The position numbers were made by a program, and so were the translations under genes. A stretch of 64,000 nt of DNA from JAWPMT01 sp965267435 (GTDB lineage Bacteria; Bacteroidota; Bacteroidia; Cytophagales; Cyclobacteriaceae): the NCBI GenBank assembly GCA_965267435.1, contig OZ253960.1, forward strand, positions 5,642,001-5,706,000. The letters are read 5' to 3'. Below, one piece after another: positions 8,609 to 17,671 of the stretch; position 1 is the first letter of the stretch; every line of letters starts with the position of its first letter. The notes beneath the pieces are model-generated. The model ran no database searches. It had not been told where the DNA came from and saw nothing but the letters and a program-made list of their open reading frames with translations.

Positions 8609-9997
8609 ATGATACCATTGCTTCGCTCCATATTGACTCTATTGCTGGTCGGCCAGTCTGTTTCGATCATCGCGCAGTCAAAATATTGGCTGCCCAGGCC
8701 AGTTGGCGAGGGGCTAAATCAGGAGCCGATGTTCTGTTCGCAATGGCTGGAGTTGTGCTCCTATGAGCTCACGGATGAGCAAATCGCTAACCTCGACTAC
8801 GATTTTCTTCCTGTCCTCCAATTCTCCCGACAGACTAGTGCACCTCCCGAGCATCTTGGTTATGCGCTAGAGCAGATAGAGGGGGACCTCTTCACACAGA
8901 AGGGGCTCACTGGCAAGGGGGTGAAGATCGGCATCATCGATGGCGGTTTCCTGGGCGCCAGGGAAGATCCATCTTTAAAGCACTTTTTCGCAAACAACCG
9001 AGTCAGATGGTACCGGGATTTTATCAATCCCGCGGCCGAAGACTTTGGTGGGTTTGAGGGCCTTGATGATGACCACGGCACGGAAGTCTGGGGGCTGATT
9101 GGGGGCGTCAATACCGAGACCAGTGTGCAGTTCGGACTGGCCACGGACGCAGAGATGTATCTCGCGAGGACGGATCATGGTGGGTATGAAAAGCGCATCG
9201 AGGAGGACTACCTGATCGCCGCTTTGGAGGCCATGGATTCCATGGGCGTGCGATTGGTAAACATATCCCTGGGTTACAGCACAGGGTACAATGATGAAAC
9301 AGAAAACTATCGGCCGGAGGACATGGATGGCAAGACCTCGATGATAGCCCGGGCGATTGATCACGCTTATACAGAGAGAGACATGCTTGTCGTCGTGGCC
9401 GCCGGCAATGAAGGAGGTATCGCCGATTGGCAAGTGGTATCGACGCCGGGAGATGCGGCCGGAGCACTATCCGTCGGGGCGGCGAAGCTCAAAGTCTGGG
9501 ATAAGATGGGATACAGCAGTATCGGACCGACGTCGCTTCCCTATATCAAGCCCGATATTTCGGTTTACGCCACGTCAGGGACATCTTACAGTGCGCCAGT
9601 TATTACTGGCCTAGCGGCCTGCCTGATGGAGTACCGACCCGACTGGAGCGCCAGTGAGATCCGGTCCGTTATTGAGCGAGCGGGACACTTCCATCCTTTC
9701 CCAAACAACTACCTCGGACACGGCGTCCCTACCGCTTCAGCCATATTTACGTTGATCGATGGCGAGGAGCCCCCTCGCCCGGTTTTGCTAAAAACTCGCA
9801 AGTCGTCCCTTAAGATCAGGGGAGATGTGGAGGGAAAAGTTGTCGTCCTTTACCATAAGGAAGATGATCGCAATGTGATGATGCGTACATTCCTTCGACC
9901 GGAAAAGACCGTTCTGAAAATCAAAAGGAAAGAGGGTGCTGCGTTTACTACGGTCCTTGTTGAAAAACAGGTGACAGAGATCCAGTGGCTGGATTAG
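8609..9997 (+). CDS. Secreted subtilisin-like serine protease (S8)
   Basis: 462 residues from the ATG at 8609 (a GTG at 8585 would only lengthen the region ahead of the signal peptide MIPLLRSILTLLLVGQ). The catalytic triad is complete: Asp111 in KIGIIDGGF, His156 in DDDHGTEV and Ser326 in SGTSYSAP, with the oxyanion Asn in VAAGNEGG. A propeptide-like stretch of about 80 residues separates signal and protease domain. After the protease domain comes about 75 residues of beta-rich basic sequence without the usual T9SS tail. Divergently transcribed from pepP. Confidence 0.9.
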   Translation: MIPLLRSILTLLLVGQSVSIIAQSKYWLPRPVGEGLNQEPMFCSQWLELCSYELTDEQIANLDYDFLPVLQFSRQTSAPPEHLGYALEQIEGDLFTQKGLTGKGVKIGIIDGGFLGAREDPSLKHFFANNRVRWYRDFINPAAEDFGGFEGLDDDHGTEVWGLIGGVNTETSVQFGLATDAEMYLARTDHGGYEKRIEEDYLIAALEAMDSMGVRLVNISLGYSTGYNDETENYRPEDMDGKTSMIARAIDHAYTERDMLVVVAAGNEGGIADWQVVSTPGDAAGALSVGAAKLKVWDKMGYSSIGPTSLPYIKPDISVYATSGTSYSAPVITGLAACLMEYRPDWSASEIRSVIERAGHFHPFPNNYLGHGVPTASAIFTLIDGEEPPRPVLLKTRKSSLKIRGDVEGKVVVLYHKEDDRNVMMRTFLRPEKTVLKIKRKEGAAFTTVLVEKQVTEIQWLD

Positions 9998-10003
9998 TTC
10001 GTT

Positions 10004-10113
10004 TTGGGCGTACCCTGGCTTCGATGCTCTTCGCCATGGCCGGGCAGCTGGCACTCGCCGGTCCAGGCGCACGTGCCATTTCGGGCTCAAACAGATGCCA
10101 GCATCCCTTACGC
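10004..10113. repeat. GC-rich intergenic element, GGGCGTACCC...CATCCCTTACGC
   Basis: Between the subtilase stop and the P1 peptidase gene lies a 110-base GC-rich segment starting TTGGGCGTACCC and ending CATCCCTTACGC, followed by the small hairpin GCGG-AGTGA-CCGC. From memory, intergenic elements with the same start (GGGCGT.CCC) and end (CATCCCTAACGC) recur in many Bacteroidota genomes, usually just after stop codons. Only one copy is present here, so the family assignment rests on recollection and not on an internal comparison. Confidence 0.4.
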
Positions 10114-10197
10114 GGAGTGACCGCCGCATGGGCGATTCTGAGGCTTTAAATGGTGTAGTTTTCCGAAGTGCTTAAATTACCGGAAAGCACCCAGATC

Positions 10198-11334
10198 ATG
10201 CGATACTCACAGGTTGTCTTATTAATCATTGCTTCCGTCCTACTCGCCGGATCCGGCTATTCCCAGAAAAAACGGGCCCGCGACCATGGCATTACCATTG
10301 GCGTGTTGCCTCCCGGTCCTCTCAACGCGATCACGGATGTGGAGGGTGTCTCTGTGGGGCATGTTACACTCATCGAAGGCGAGGACGTACGGACAGGGGC
10401 CACGGCAATTATCCCACACCCCGGAAATGTGTTTGAGCAGAAAGTACCGGCAGCGATCTACATCGGCAATGGATATGGGAAGCTCGCAGGTTATTCGCAG
10501 GTGAAGGAACTCGGCAATATCGAGACGCCCATTGTTCTCACCAATACCCTAAACATAGCCAGTGGCATCAACGGGCTCATTCGCTACGCCATCGAAAATG
10601 GCAGTCCGGGGCTGAGGTCTATCAACGCCGTGGTAGGCGAGACGAATGACAGCTTTCTCAATGATATACGAGGCCAGCACGTGACTCCCAGTCATGTGAT
10701 CGAGGCACTGGAAGCTGCTGAAGGTGGCCCCGTCAAAGAGGGTAACATCGGCGCAGGCACTGGTACGATTTGCTTCGGATGGAAGGGTGGTATAGGAACA
10801 TCCTCACGGCAGATTCCGGAGAATGCAGGTGGCTATACGGTAGGGGTACTCGTGCAAACCAATTTTGGCGGAGTCCTACAGATTGATGGGGTACCCATCG
10901 GGCAGGAGCTTGACAATTACTTCATGAGGGGAGCCATAGAGTCGGCCGATGGATCCTGTATGATCGTGGTGATCACGGACGCGCCTGCCGACGCCCGCAA
11001 CCTCGAGCGGATGGCAAAACGGGCCATTATGGGCTTGGCCAGGACGGGAGGGATCGCCTCCAATGGTAGTGGCGACTATGTGATTGCCTTGTCCGTCGCA
11101 GAGCAGAACTTCGAGCCACTCGGTAGCACTGCCAATGTGGAGACCAAGACATTTTTGAGAAATGATGAAATGAGTCCCTTGTTCCTCGCTACCATAGAGG
11201 CCACCGAGGAAGCCATTATCAATTCATTGTTCGCGGCGGAGACGATGACAGGTCGTCAGGGGCACACGATCCAGGAGCTGCCAGTGGATCAGGTACTCGA
11301 GATCATGAGAAAATACGGAAGGATTGACGAGTAG
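10198..11334 (+). CDS. P1 family peptidase (DmpA/BapA-type, S58), secreted
   Basis: 378 residues from the ATG at 10198, which opens the signal peptide MRYSQVVLLIIASVLLAGSGYS; a GTG at 10168 is less likely. The family signature is strong: GITIGVLPPGPLNAITDVEGVSVGH, NGYGKLAGY, AVVGETND and GGIGTSSR. The autocatalytic Gly252-Ser253 in DGSCMIVVITDAP corresponds to the G-S cleavage site of DmpA, where the new N-terminal Ser is the nucleophile. These enzymes release N-terminal amino acids, often D- or beta-amino acids. The location is periplasmic or extracellular. Followed 47 bases later by a small membrane-protein gene on the same strand. Confidence 0.85.
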   Translation: MRYSQVVLLIIASVLLAGSGYSQKKRARDHGITIGVLPPGPLNAITDVEGVSVGHVTLIEGEDVRTGATAIIPHPGNVFEQKVPAAIYIGNGYGKLAGYSQVKELGNIETPIVLTNTLNIASGINGLIRYAIENGSPGLRSINAVVGETNDSFLNDIRGQHVTPSHVIEALEAAEGGPVKEGNIGAGTGTICFGWKGGIGTSSRQIPENAGGYTVGVLVQTNFGGVLQIDGVPIGQELDNYFMRGAIESADGSCMIVVITDAPADARNLERMAKRAIMGLARTGGIASNGSGDYVIALSVAEQNFEPLGSTANVETKTFLRNDEMSPLFLATIEATEEAIINSLFAAETMTGRQGHTIQELPVDQVLEIMRKYGRIDE

Positions 11335-11381
11335 ACACACATCACTTTAGTTTGAGGTAAGACTTTTGATAGCTGGAATTT

Positions 11382-11840
11382 ATGCATGCACAAAGACTTA
11401 AGACGCTCACGCTTATTCATTGGTCATTGATGATGCCTCTCGTTTTATTTGAGGGGATCGTGCTGTACTTCAATACTTCGAATCCACCTGTTGCTGCTGA
11501 GGACGGCGGTCAGTTTCTCTACCTCCCGGGAGGCATGTTGATTCTCCTGTGGCCTATTTCGATGTTCCTCTTTCAGCGCTTGATCGGGGCGATCCCATCT
11601 GATGCGAGACTTGACACGAAGTTGATCAGGTTTCAATCTGCGCATTTGGTCAGAATGGCTATGTTCGAAGTGATCGGAATGATGGCGGCGGTAGTGTCTT
11701 TCATCACAGCTACCAATGAAAATCTACTAATTATTGCCATTGTTTTTGGGATGTTCCTGACGCAGCAGCCCACGAAGGTGCGGTTGATACAACTCCTGGG
11801 TTTGAATGCCGAAGAGCAGGTGGCCCTCGATGGAGAGTGA
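11382..11840 (+). CDS. Small integral membrane protein, unknown function
   Basis: 152 residues with four predicted membrane segments at about 15-33, 48-70, 91-111 and 115-132. No motif I recognise. Follows the P1 peptidase gene on the same strand and converges with the next gene, leaving 10 bases between stops. Confidence 0.65.
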   Translation: MHAQRLKTLTLIHWSLMMPLVLFEGIVLYFNTSNPPVAAEDGGQFLYLPGGMLILLWPISMFLFQRLIGAIPSDARLDTKLIRFQSAHLVRMAMFEVIGMMAAVVSFITATNENLLIIAIVFGMFLTQQPTKVRLIQLLGLNAEEQVALDGE

Positions 11841-11850
11841 ATCACTAAAG

Positions 11851-12336
11851 CTATGGCACATTCGTGATGATGAGCGAGTTCAGGGCCGTTTTGTATTCGC
11901 TCACCCTTGCTTCGATCCTTTCGAGCCGGCGATCCGTGTCGAGGTGAATTTTTCCCCCTTTATCCAACTTCATGAATGCCTTGTAGACTTTCTTGTACAC
12001 GTCCGAACTCAGTCCCGAGCGGGCTGTCACCGTTGCTGATTCGGTGACTTCGTTGATATAGATCTTTTCAATGTATTTGAATGGTATCGGCCGGCCGGTT
12101 TTCATCCCCAGGATCCAGGTATACACGGTGTATTCACGTTTGTCCACGTCGATCATCAGTCCATATCGTGTGGTAATCATTGCTAAACCCAAGAGAGGTA
12201 CAAATACTGTGATCAGCACCTTTGTGGCCATAGGGAATTCGGCCACCCATTGTAAGACCGCAAACAGGACAAGGAGGCCCCCCATAAGCTTGAAGGTGAA
12301 CGGGAAGGACGACTCTTGTTTGATGTCCAGAGCCAC
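11851..12336 (-). CDS. Membrane protein with two N-terminal TM segments and a PH-like cytoplasmic part
   Basis: 161 residues with a GTG start. Two hydrophobic helices at about 16-34 and 37-56, then a soluble part with short strands (GLMIDVDKREYTVYTWILG, IPFKYIEKIYI) and a C-terminal helix, reminiscent of membrane-anchored bPH-type domains. No function can be given. It starts two bases after the stop of the upstream DinB gene and is therefore co-transcribed with it. Confidence 0.65.
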   Translation of the reverse strand: MALDIKQESSFPFTFKLMGGLLVLFAVLQWVAEFPMATKVLITVFVPLLGLAMITTRYGLMIDVDKREYTVYTWILGMKTGRPIPFKYIEKIYINEVTESATVTARSGLSSDVYKKVYKAFMKLDKGGKIHLDTDRRLERIEARVSEYKTALNSLIITNVP

Positions 12337-12338
12337 CG

Positions 12339-12803
12339 TTAGTTGAAGGCTTTCTTTCTTCGGGTGTAGAAAATCAAATCCAGCTGTGGTGGTTCGACCC
12401 TGGCATCACGGAGACTGGCGACAATCATCCCTCGATGGTGTGTGCCGTGATTGACCACGTGCCCCAGGATCTGATAGATGGGCGTGATGAAGTGCTCGCC
12501 GCCGGTATTTTTATAAGAGAGGGGCGCATCCCAGGCGCCATCATACTTTCGTATCCACTTGAGCCATGAGTTGTCGGCGTTGAATTGTAGCTGACGTAGC
12601 TCGGTCAATGCTACCGTTTCCCACAGTGGAATTTTCTTTGATCCCGGAGACAGGCGATTGAACCACAGTAGCTCAGCCGCCACAATGTGCGAGAACCATA
12701 GCAGAGGCTTTTCTGGTTTTGGATCTACCGGCAATAGTGCGCCATACACCAGATCATTAGCCCATTTATTGTATTCAAAGAGTTCGAGAAAATACGATTT
12801 CAT
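12339..12803 (-). CDS. DinB/YfiT-family four-helix protein
   Basis: 154 residues. The start MKSYFLELFEYNKWAND and the His residues in LLWFSHIVAAE and HVVNHGTHHRGMI fit the DinB-like metalloenzyme fold, in which three His bind a divalent metal. Members include bacillithiol and mycothiol-dependent S-transferases, but many have no known reaction. First gene of a two-gene unit with the PH-like membrane protein. Confidence 0.8.
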   Translation of the reverse strand: MKSYFLELFEYNKWANDLVYGALLPVDPKPEKPLLWFSHIVAAELLWFNRLSPGSKKIPLWETVALTELRQLQFNADNSWLKWIRKYDGAWDAPLSYKNTGGEHFITPIYQILGHVVNHGTHHRGMIVASLRDARVEPPQLDLIFYTRRKKAFN

Positions 12804-12987
12804 ACGGGTTCATCTTCACTGGGAAGATACGGTATTTCTGGGTTTGGTGGTTCATTTTTACACGATCATGATAACCGGAAAACCACACTATACCGTTATC
12901 GATCGCTCTTGCTTATTAGCTAATTCGAACCACCTATCAACAACAAATCTGTCGCGCTTTTCTACACCATACCGATGGCGTAGGATT

Positions 12988-15312
12988 TTACTCCTGTCTC
13001 AATATGCCAATCAGATCAGCTTTATCAGCCCTGCGGGCAACCAACCAAAAAACGGAGAACATAAGCAGCAAAATCAATGCGGTCGGTAGAACGTACCATG
13101 CGGTACTGAGGTCGACAATGTATGCGTAGCTCTCAAAGATCCGCTCCTTGATGTAAAATGAAATTGGCAAGGAGACGCCGAGTGCCAAAATCGTCACGAA
13201 GCTGAACTCACGCCCAAAAATGCCCAACAGATGTCGAATGCGTGCACCCAGAACTCTGCGGATCCCGATCTCAAATAGTTTGTAACGCAAGACATAGGAC
13301 AACACGCCGAAGAGCCCGACGATTGCCAGGAAAACGCCAATTAGCATAAAGGCGCCAAGCATGGTGATGGTTGTGCGTTCCTGATCATAGGCCCTCATTA
13401 GCTTTTCATTGAGATAACCGGTCTCGATGATATCATCGGGGAACTGTCGGAGGAGTTCTTTTTCTATGTCAGCAATTTTGTCCGCACCCGCCCGTACATA
13501 AGCCAGGTTCCATCGGGTGGCGATATCGGGAGAGATCACCAATACGAGGGGTTCAATTTGGTTGTGAAGCGATTGGAAGTGGAAGTCGTTGACTACCCCT
13601 TTCACAAGTCCTCCGTCTTGCCACTGGAAGTTGAATTTCAATCCCTCCAACTGTGGCTTCAGCTTCTGAGCAAGGGTCTGATTCAGATAGGCGACTTTGC
13701 CTTGGCTTTCTGTGATTTCTCGGGGGTGCAACCCCGAGAAGACCCTGATCCCAACGACGTCGAAGTAGGAGGGGTCGACATCTAAATCACTCGCAACAAT
13801 ATCCTGTTGCGCCCCGTCGGCACCGGTGAAGCCATAGGTTTGAAAAGCCATTTCACTATTGTCCGTGATCAGCCGCCACAGGAACGTCGTCGACGCTGGA
13901 GGAGCGAGTGCTCTTAGTTCATTAGTGATAGCCGTTCTGGCTCCACTTTCCTCATCAATTCTGATGGTAAAAACTCCCTCGGGTTGAAAACCAAGGTCTT
14001 TATTGAGAAGATATTGTTGCTGGGCCATCAAGACGAAGAGCGTGGCGATCATAACGCAGGACAGCGTCACCTGAACACCCACGAGGTACTTGCGAATTAT
14101 GGCGCCCGGCATCCCAACGCGTATAAATTTTCGAAGGGCGTCTGAAGGTCGGCTTTGCAGTGTGTACCACATCGAGTACACCCCGGACATCATCAGTACA
14201 AACAATGTAACCAGGAAGAATAGGTAGGTAATTAGCTGATAGGTGTCTGTAAACGTCACCCCTGTCAGACCAGTGAATGCGTCTCGTGAGTATTCTATCA
14301 GCGTCAGGGACACAAATACAGCTCCTACCCAGAGCATGACGAGTTCGAGTACAAAGTCTTTGATCAGCGTACTCTTGCGGGCTCCCAGGATGCGGTAGAT
14401 GGCAGCTCGCTTCATTCGGTCAAGGGACCGGATCACATTCAGATTGGTCGTATTGACCATGACCAATAGGAAAACAAGCAGGCCCGCAAAAAGAATGAGC
14501 CTTGAGAGCAGGAGACTGCCTTTGGGATTGTCCACCTTGATGCCGGAGACGAAGTGTAGGCCCGCCAGCGCTTGCGAACGCAATTCGATTTGCGTCCGCA
14601 TCTTGCCGTAGAGTTCCTCTTCCGCGATTTTCAATGCTGCCGGGAGGGAAGAGGGCGGTGTGCCATCCTTCAATAACACGTAGGTGCTGAAGCCGAACAT
14701 TTCGTGGGTATCCTCAGGAAAGCTGGGGTACATCATGCCATTGACGGGTTGATCTACATTTTGCGGAAGGTCTTCGAAGACAGCCGAGATCTGCAAGGTT
14801 TGGCCATCAGACTGAAGGGGCTGGCCAACGCAGTCTATGGTTCCGAAAAGCCGCATCGCCCAGCTGGCATTAATAGCAAGGTCGCCAGGATTCTGAAGAG
14901 CTTGCTCCTGGGATCCAGCCACAAAGCGGAAGGTGAAAACTTCCACTATTGATGGGTCTACATAATAGAAGTCTTCAGTTTGAAATGCCTTACCCTCGTG
15001 TTCCAACTTGGGATTCCCCTGGAACTTGGCAATCCGAGTAGTCTCCTCAATGAATGGATAGTTGGTCTTCAGATAATCCCCCACACTACCGCTGGTAATG
15101 CTCATCTCATCGTGGGTATCCTCAGACATCCATACCGATGATAGCCGAAAGATCCGGTCCCGATTCTCGTGGTAGCGGTCGTACGATAGTTCATTCCAGG
15201 AGAAGACCAGCATGAATGACCCTCCAACAAGTAGGAGGGTGAGGCTCAGTAGATTGATAATCAGAAAGAGCTTGTCCCGTAAAAGGCGTCGGATCGTGGT
15301 TCTAAGTAGCAT
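12988..15312 (-). CDS. MacB/FtsX-type ABC transporter permease, double module
   Basis: 774 residues. Layout: TM helix at 15-38, a large periplasmic MacB_PCD domain (about 45-260), three TM helices of an FtsX domain (about 270-395), then a second TM (about 415-435), a second periplasmic domain (about 440-625), and three final TM helices (about 650-770). The coupling motifs RAAIYRILGARKS and EIGIRRVLGARI precede the FtsX domains. Such two-module permeases of Bacteroidota work with a separate LolD/MacB-like ATPase in lipoprotein or peptide export or mechanotransmission. No ATPase gene lies nearby, so its partner is encoded elsewhere. Confidence 0.88.
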   Translation of the reverse strand: MLLRTTIRRLLRDKLFLIINLLSLTLLLVGGSFMLVFSWNELSYDRYHENRDRIFRLSSVWMSEDTHDEMSITSGSVGDYLKTNYPFIEETTRIAKFQGNPKLEHEGKAFQTEDFYYVDPSIVEVFTFRFVAGSQEQALQNPGDLAINASWAMRLFGTIDCVGQPLQSDGQTLQISAVFEDLPQNVDQPVNGMMYPSFPEDTHEMFGFSTYVLLKDGTPPSSLPAALKIAEEELYGKMRTQIELRSQALAGLHFVSGIKVDNPKGSLLLSRLILFAGLLVFLLVMVNTTNLNVIRSLDRMKRAAIYRILGARKSTLIKDFVLELVMLWVGAVFVSLTLIEYSRDAFTGLTGVTFTDTYQLITYLFFLVTLFVLMMSGVYSMWYTLQSRPSDALRKFIRVGMPGAIIRKYLVGVQVTLSCVMIATLFVLMAQQQYLLNKDLGFQPEGVFTIRIDEESGARTAITNELRALAPPASTTFLWRLITDNSEMAFQTYGFTGADGAQQDIVASDLDVDPSYFDVVGIRVFSGLHPREITESQGKVAYLNQTLAQKLKPQLEGLKFNFQWQDGGLVKGVVNDFHFQSLHNQIEPLVLVISPDIATRWNLAYVRAGADKIADIEKELLRQFPDDIIETGYLNEKLMRAYDQERTTITMLGAFMLIGVFLAIVGLFGVLSYVLRYKLFEIGIRRVLGARIRHLLGIFGREFSFVTILALGVSLPISFYIKERIFESYAYIVDLSTAWYVLPTALILLLMFSVFWLVARRADKADLIGILRQE

Positions 15313-15350
15313 AGTATTGTAGGCGCTTTCAGGTTAGTGTGTGAGGACTC

Positions 15351-15953
15351 CTATACATCTATTATAAATAATTCTGTTTGAAGTCGAAAACTTGTACCAT
15401 CATCAAAAGAGCATGAGATGATCAGTGGCTGACGGATAGGCCTGTTAGGAGCGTTTCGTAGTTGGAACAGGAGATGGTCCATTTCCTGGCCAAAGAGCCA
15501 AGGGTCCTCGTTTTGGGCAGCAACGAATGCTGGCACCGAGAATTTCCTGCCTTCGTCGAGAACAGCGAAGAAATCAGTGATGTCCGAATTCGGTGGCAAC
15601 CCGGTGTCACCCAGAAATATTGAGTCCGTCGCGACGATGGTTATTGCGTCGAGGGCCTGGGTTGGTTCAGGCGGTGGAGGAGAGCATGCGTACGTGGGAG
15701 AAACGAGGCCAAGGTTCCTCGGAAGGATGATTTCAGCAGATTCATACGTCGCGACCACAACTCGCAACTGAATTGTAGCTATAGTGAAATCCGTTGACGA
15801 AATCAGTTCAAACCCCGAGGGCCCAAAGCGCCCCAAGGCGACTTCCATTTCTGTGATGGTGGAGAATAGCTGATCGCCATCGCAGGGTGGCGGAAAGCAC
15901 GAAAAGGGGAAATAACCGGCAGTGAAGACCGCGAGGACAAGTAGGCGTTTCAT
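15351..15953 (-). CDS. Probable lipoprotein, DUF5034-like, unknown function
   Basis: 200 residues from the ATG at 15953; an upstream ATG at 15998 would put a charged stretch ahead of the signal. Signal MKRLLVLAVFTAGYFPFSC with a weak lipobox and candidate lipid-bearing Cys19. The mature part holds TYACSPPPPEPTQALDAITI, a pattern I associate with the Bacteroidota DUF5034 proteins, and Cys pairs that could form disulfides. No reaction is known. Lies just upstream of the permease gene on the same strand (38-base gap), so they may be co-transcribed. Confidence 0.6.
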   Translation of the reverse strand: MKRLLVLAVFTAGYFPFSCFPPPCDGDQLFSTITEMEVALGRFGPSGFELISSTDFTIATIQLRVVVATYESAEIILPRNLGLVSPTYACSPPPPEPTQALDAITIVATDSIFLGDTGLPPNSDITDFFAVLDEGRKFSVPAFVAAQNEDPWLFGQEMDHLLFQLRNAPNRPIRQPLIISCSFDDGTSFRLQTELFIIDV

Positions 15954-16039
15954 TTTATGGCGGCGGTTTAATTGAAATAACGAAAAAAACCTCCGCAAAG
16001 TACGTGGATCAATCCATCAGACCTATGCTAGAAGAGGAG

Positions 16040-17008
16040 TTAGAGTTCCACAACCAACTTGCCCTTGGCTTCACTGTTTTCCATCATCTCATGGGCTCGT
16101 GGCACGTCCGCCAGAGTGAGTATACTATGAATATTAAGGGAAATATTGCCTTTCGCGACTTCGTCAATAAATGCCTGCAACCTTTCGCTAGACAGATTTT
16201 CGGCGTCGCCCGCGTAAGATGTTAAACGTACCAATGATGGGACGTCACCCATCGGTGCGAAGTCATTCATCACCCATGAGTTGCCCAGGATCCCTGTCAT
16301 ACAGACAATGCCCTTCGGAGCGGCACATTTCAACGAGTCCTTCAAGGTCTTCGTTCCTACCAGTTCCAGTACTTTGTTGACACCCTGGGGGAATAGCTCC
16401 CTGACTTTCTCGGCAATCTCCCCATCGTCAATGACGACATGATCTGCGCCATTGTCTATGAGCGCCTGTGTTCGTTCGGGTTTGCGTGAAGTGGCGATCA
16501 CTGTCGCATTCATTGTTTTGGCCAGTTGGCAGGAAAGCATACCTATGGATGATGTACCACCCCGAATGAGGAATACCTCTCCCGGTTGCAGGTCCAGTGC
16601 TTCGTTGACCGATCCCGAGACGGTTTGGAACATCTCCGGAATAGCACCCAATGTTGACCACGGAAGTGAGCTTTCAAACGGGAATACAATGCGAAGGGGC
16701 ACGAGTGTATACTCGGCATATCCACCGTCAAATTCTCGTCCCATCTCGCCCATGATCGCCGCTACTTGCTGACCTGGTTGATAGGTGCCGCTGGGGTCTT
16801 CCTCTACGACTCCGACGCACTCAATACCCTGAATGCGGGGAAATTTCACATTGGGTGAATGGCCTTGTCGAGTGTACATCTCGGATCTATTCAGGCCAAA
16901 GGCCTTCACCTGGATCAATACCCAACCTTCCTTCGGCTGAGGCTTGGGCACGTCTTGAATTTTTATGACTGAGGGATCTCCTACTTGGGTGGTGACTGCT
17001 GCTTTCAT
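16040..17008 (-). CDS. Zinc-independent quinone-oxidoreductase-like MDR enzyme
   Basis: 322 residues of the medium-chain dehydrogenase/reductase superfamily. N-terminal GroES-like domain (MKAAVTT..., FGLNRSEMYTRQGHSP, FPRIQGIECVGVVEE) lacking the catalytic zinc Cys, then a Rossmann domain with the nucleotide loop RGGTSSIGMLSCQLAK and a VVIDD segment. Likely an NADPH-dependent quinone or enone reductase; substrate unknown. Stands alone between unrelated genes. Confidence 0.85.
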   Translation of the reverse strand: MKAAVTTQVGDPSVIKIQDVPKPQPKEGWVLIQVKAFGLNRSEMYTRQGHSPNVKFPRIQGIECVGVVEEDPSGTYQPGQQVAAIMGEMGREFDGGYAEYTLVPLRIVFPFESSLPWSTLGAIPEMFQTVSGSVNEALDLQPGEVFLIRGGTSSIGMLSCQLAKTMNATVIATSRKPERTQALIDNGADHVVIDDGEIAEKVRELFPQGVNKVLELVGTKTLKDSLKCAAPKGIVCMTGILGNSWVMNDFAPMGDVPSLVRLTSYAGDAENLSSERLQAFIDEVAKGNISLNIHSILTLADVPRAHEMMENSEAKGKLVVEL

Positions 17009-17053
17009 TGAGTGGGTATTCGGGTACAGTGGATGATTTTCAAATGTAGCCGT

Positions 17054-17578
17054 CTAAAGCCCTTTTAGGAAATTAGCGGCCTCCTTAGGATTACGGAGCC
17101 GGACGAATTCGATGTGCTGAAATTGCGGGTCCTTCATGTAATTGACATGCACGCGACGATTGCGATGATGTGTCTTGATCGTCCATAGGACCACCGATTC
17201 CCGTGAGAAGAGGCGACTCCATGTTTCTACATTGCCGGTATTGGGCCACGCTTCCTTTTTGCTCACAATCCTCATGAGGGCCCGCTTGATGGCTCTCCAA
17301 AGCGTAACACTGAAAGGATAATCTAGCCAGATCACCGTATCAACGTCCTTCCACTTGACGGGGATCGTACGTTTGTAGTTGCCATCCAAAACCCATGTCT
17401 GCTGGTCAAGGGACTTGCCTATTTTCAGCATAAAGTCCTCGTCGGCCGATTCTTGCCAGTCAGGTAGCCAGAACAGTTGGTCAAGCTGGATATAGGGGTA
17501 TCCCAATTTTTCGGCAAGCGCTTTGGAAAAGGTGGACTTGCCAGAGCCGCTCGTGCCGACTACGTTGATTCTGTTCAC
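17054..17578 (-). CDS. P-loop NTPase, FlaR/adenylate-kinase-like
   Basis: 174 residues with a GTG start. Walker A VGTSGSGKST at 7-16, the LDQLFWLPDW segment and WVLDGNYKRT, then VDTVIWLDYPF and RALMRI, as in proteins annotated as DNA topology modulation protein FlaR-related. They are adenylate-kinase-fold phosphotransferases of unknown substrate. The gene is divergent from the ECF sigma gene on the other strand. Confidence 0.8.
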   Translation of the reverse strand: MNRINVVGTSGSGKSTFSKALAEKLGYPYIQLDQLFWLPDWQESADEDFMLKIGKSLDQQTWVLDGNYKRTIPVKWKDVDTVIWLDYPFSVTLWRAIKRALMRIVSKKEAWPNTGNVETWSRLFSRESVVLWTIKTHHRNRRVHVNYMKDPQFQHIEFVRLRNPKEAANFLKGL

Positions 17579-17671
17579 GCTTTCCTATGTTGCATCTATG
17601 AAAGGTATCATTTTTTCACCCTTGGCTGTAATGTTTCAGACTTATGGCCACTAACCAAAACAAAAAAGCGA

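Noticed and set aside
9788..10129. 113-codon open frame on the minus strand
   Set aside because: Crosses the end of the subtilase gene and the GC-rich intergenic element; Arg/Pro-rich nonsense translation.
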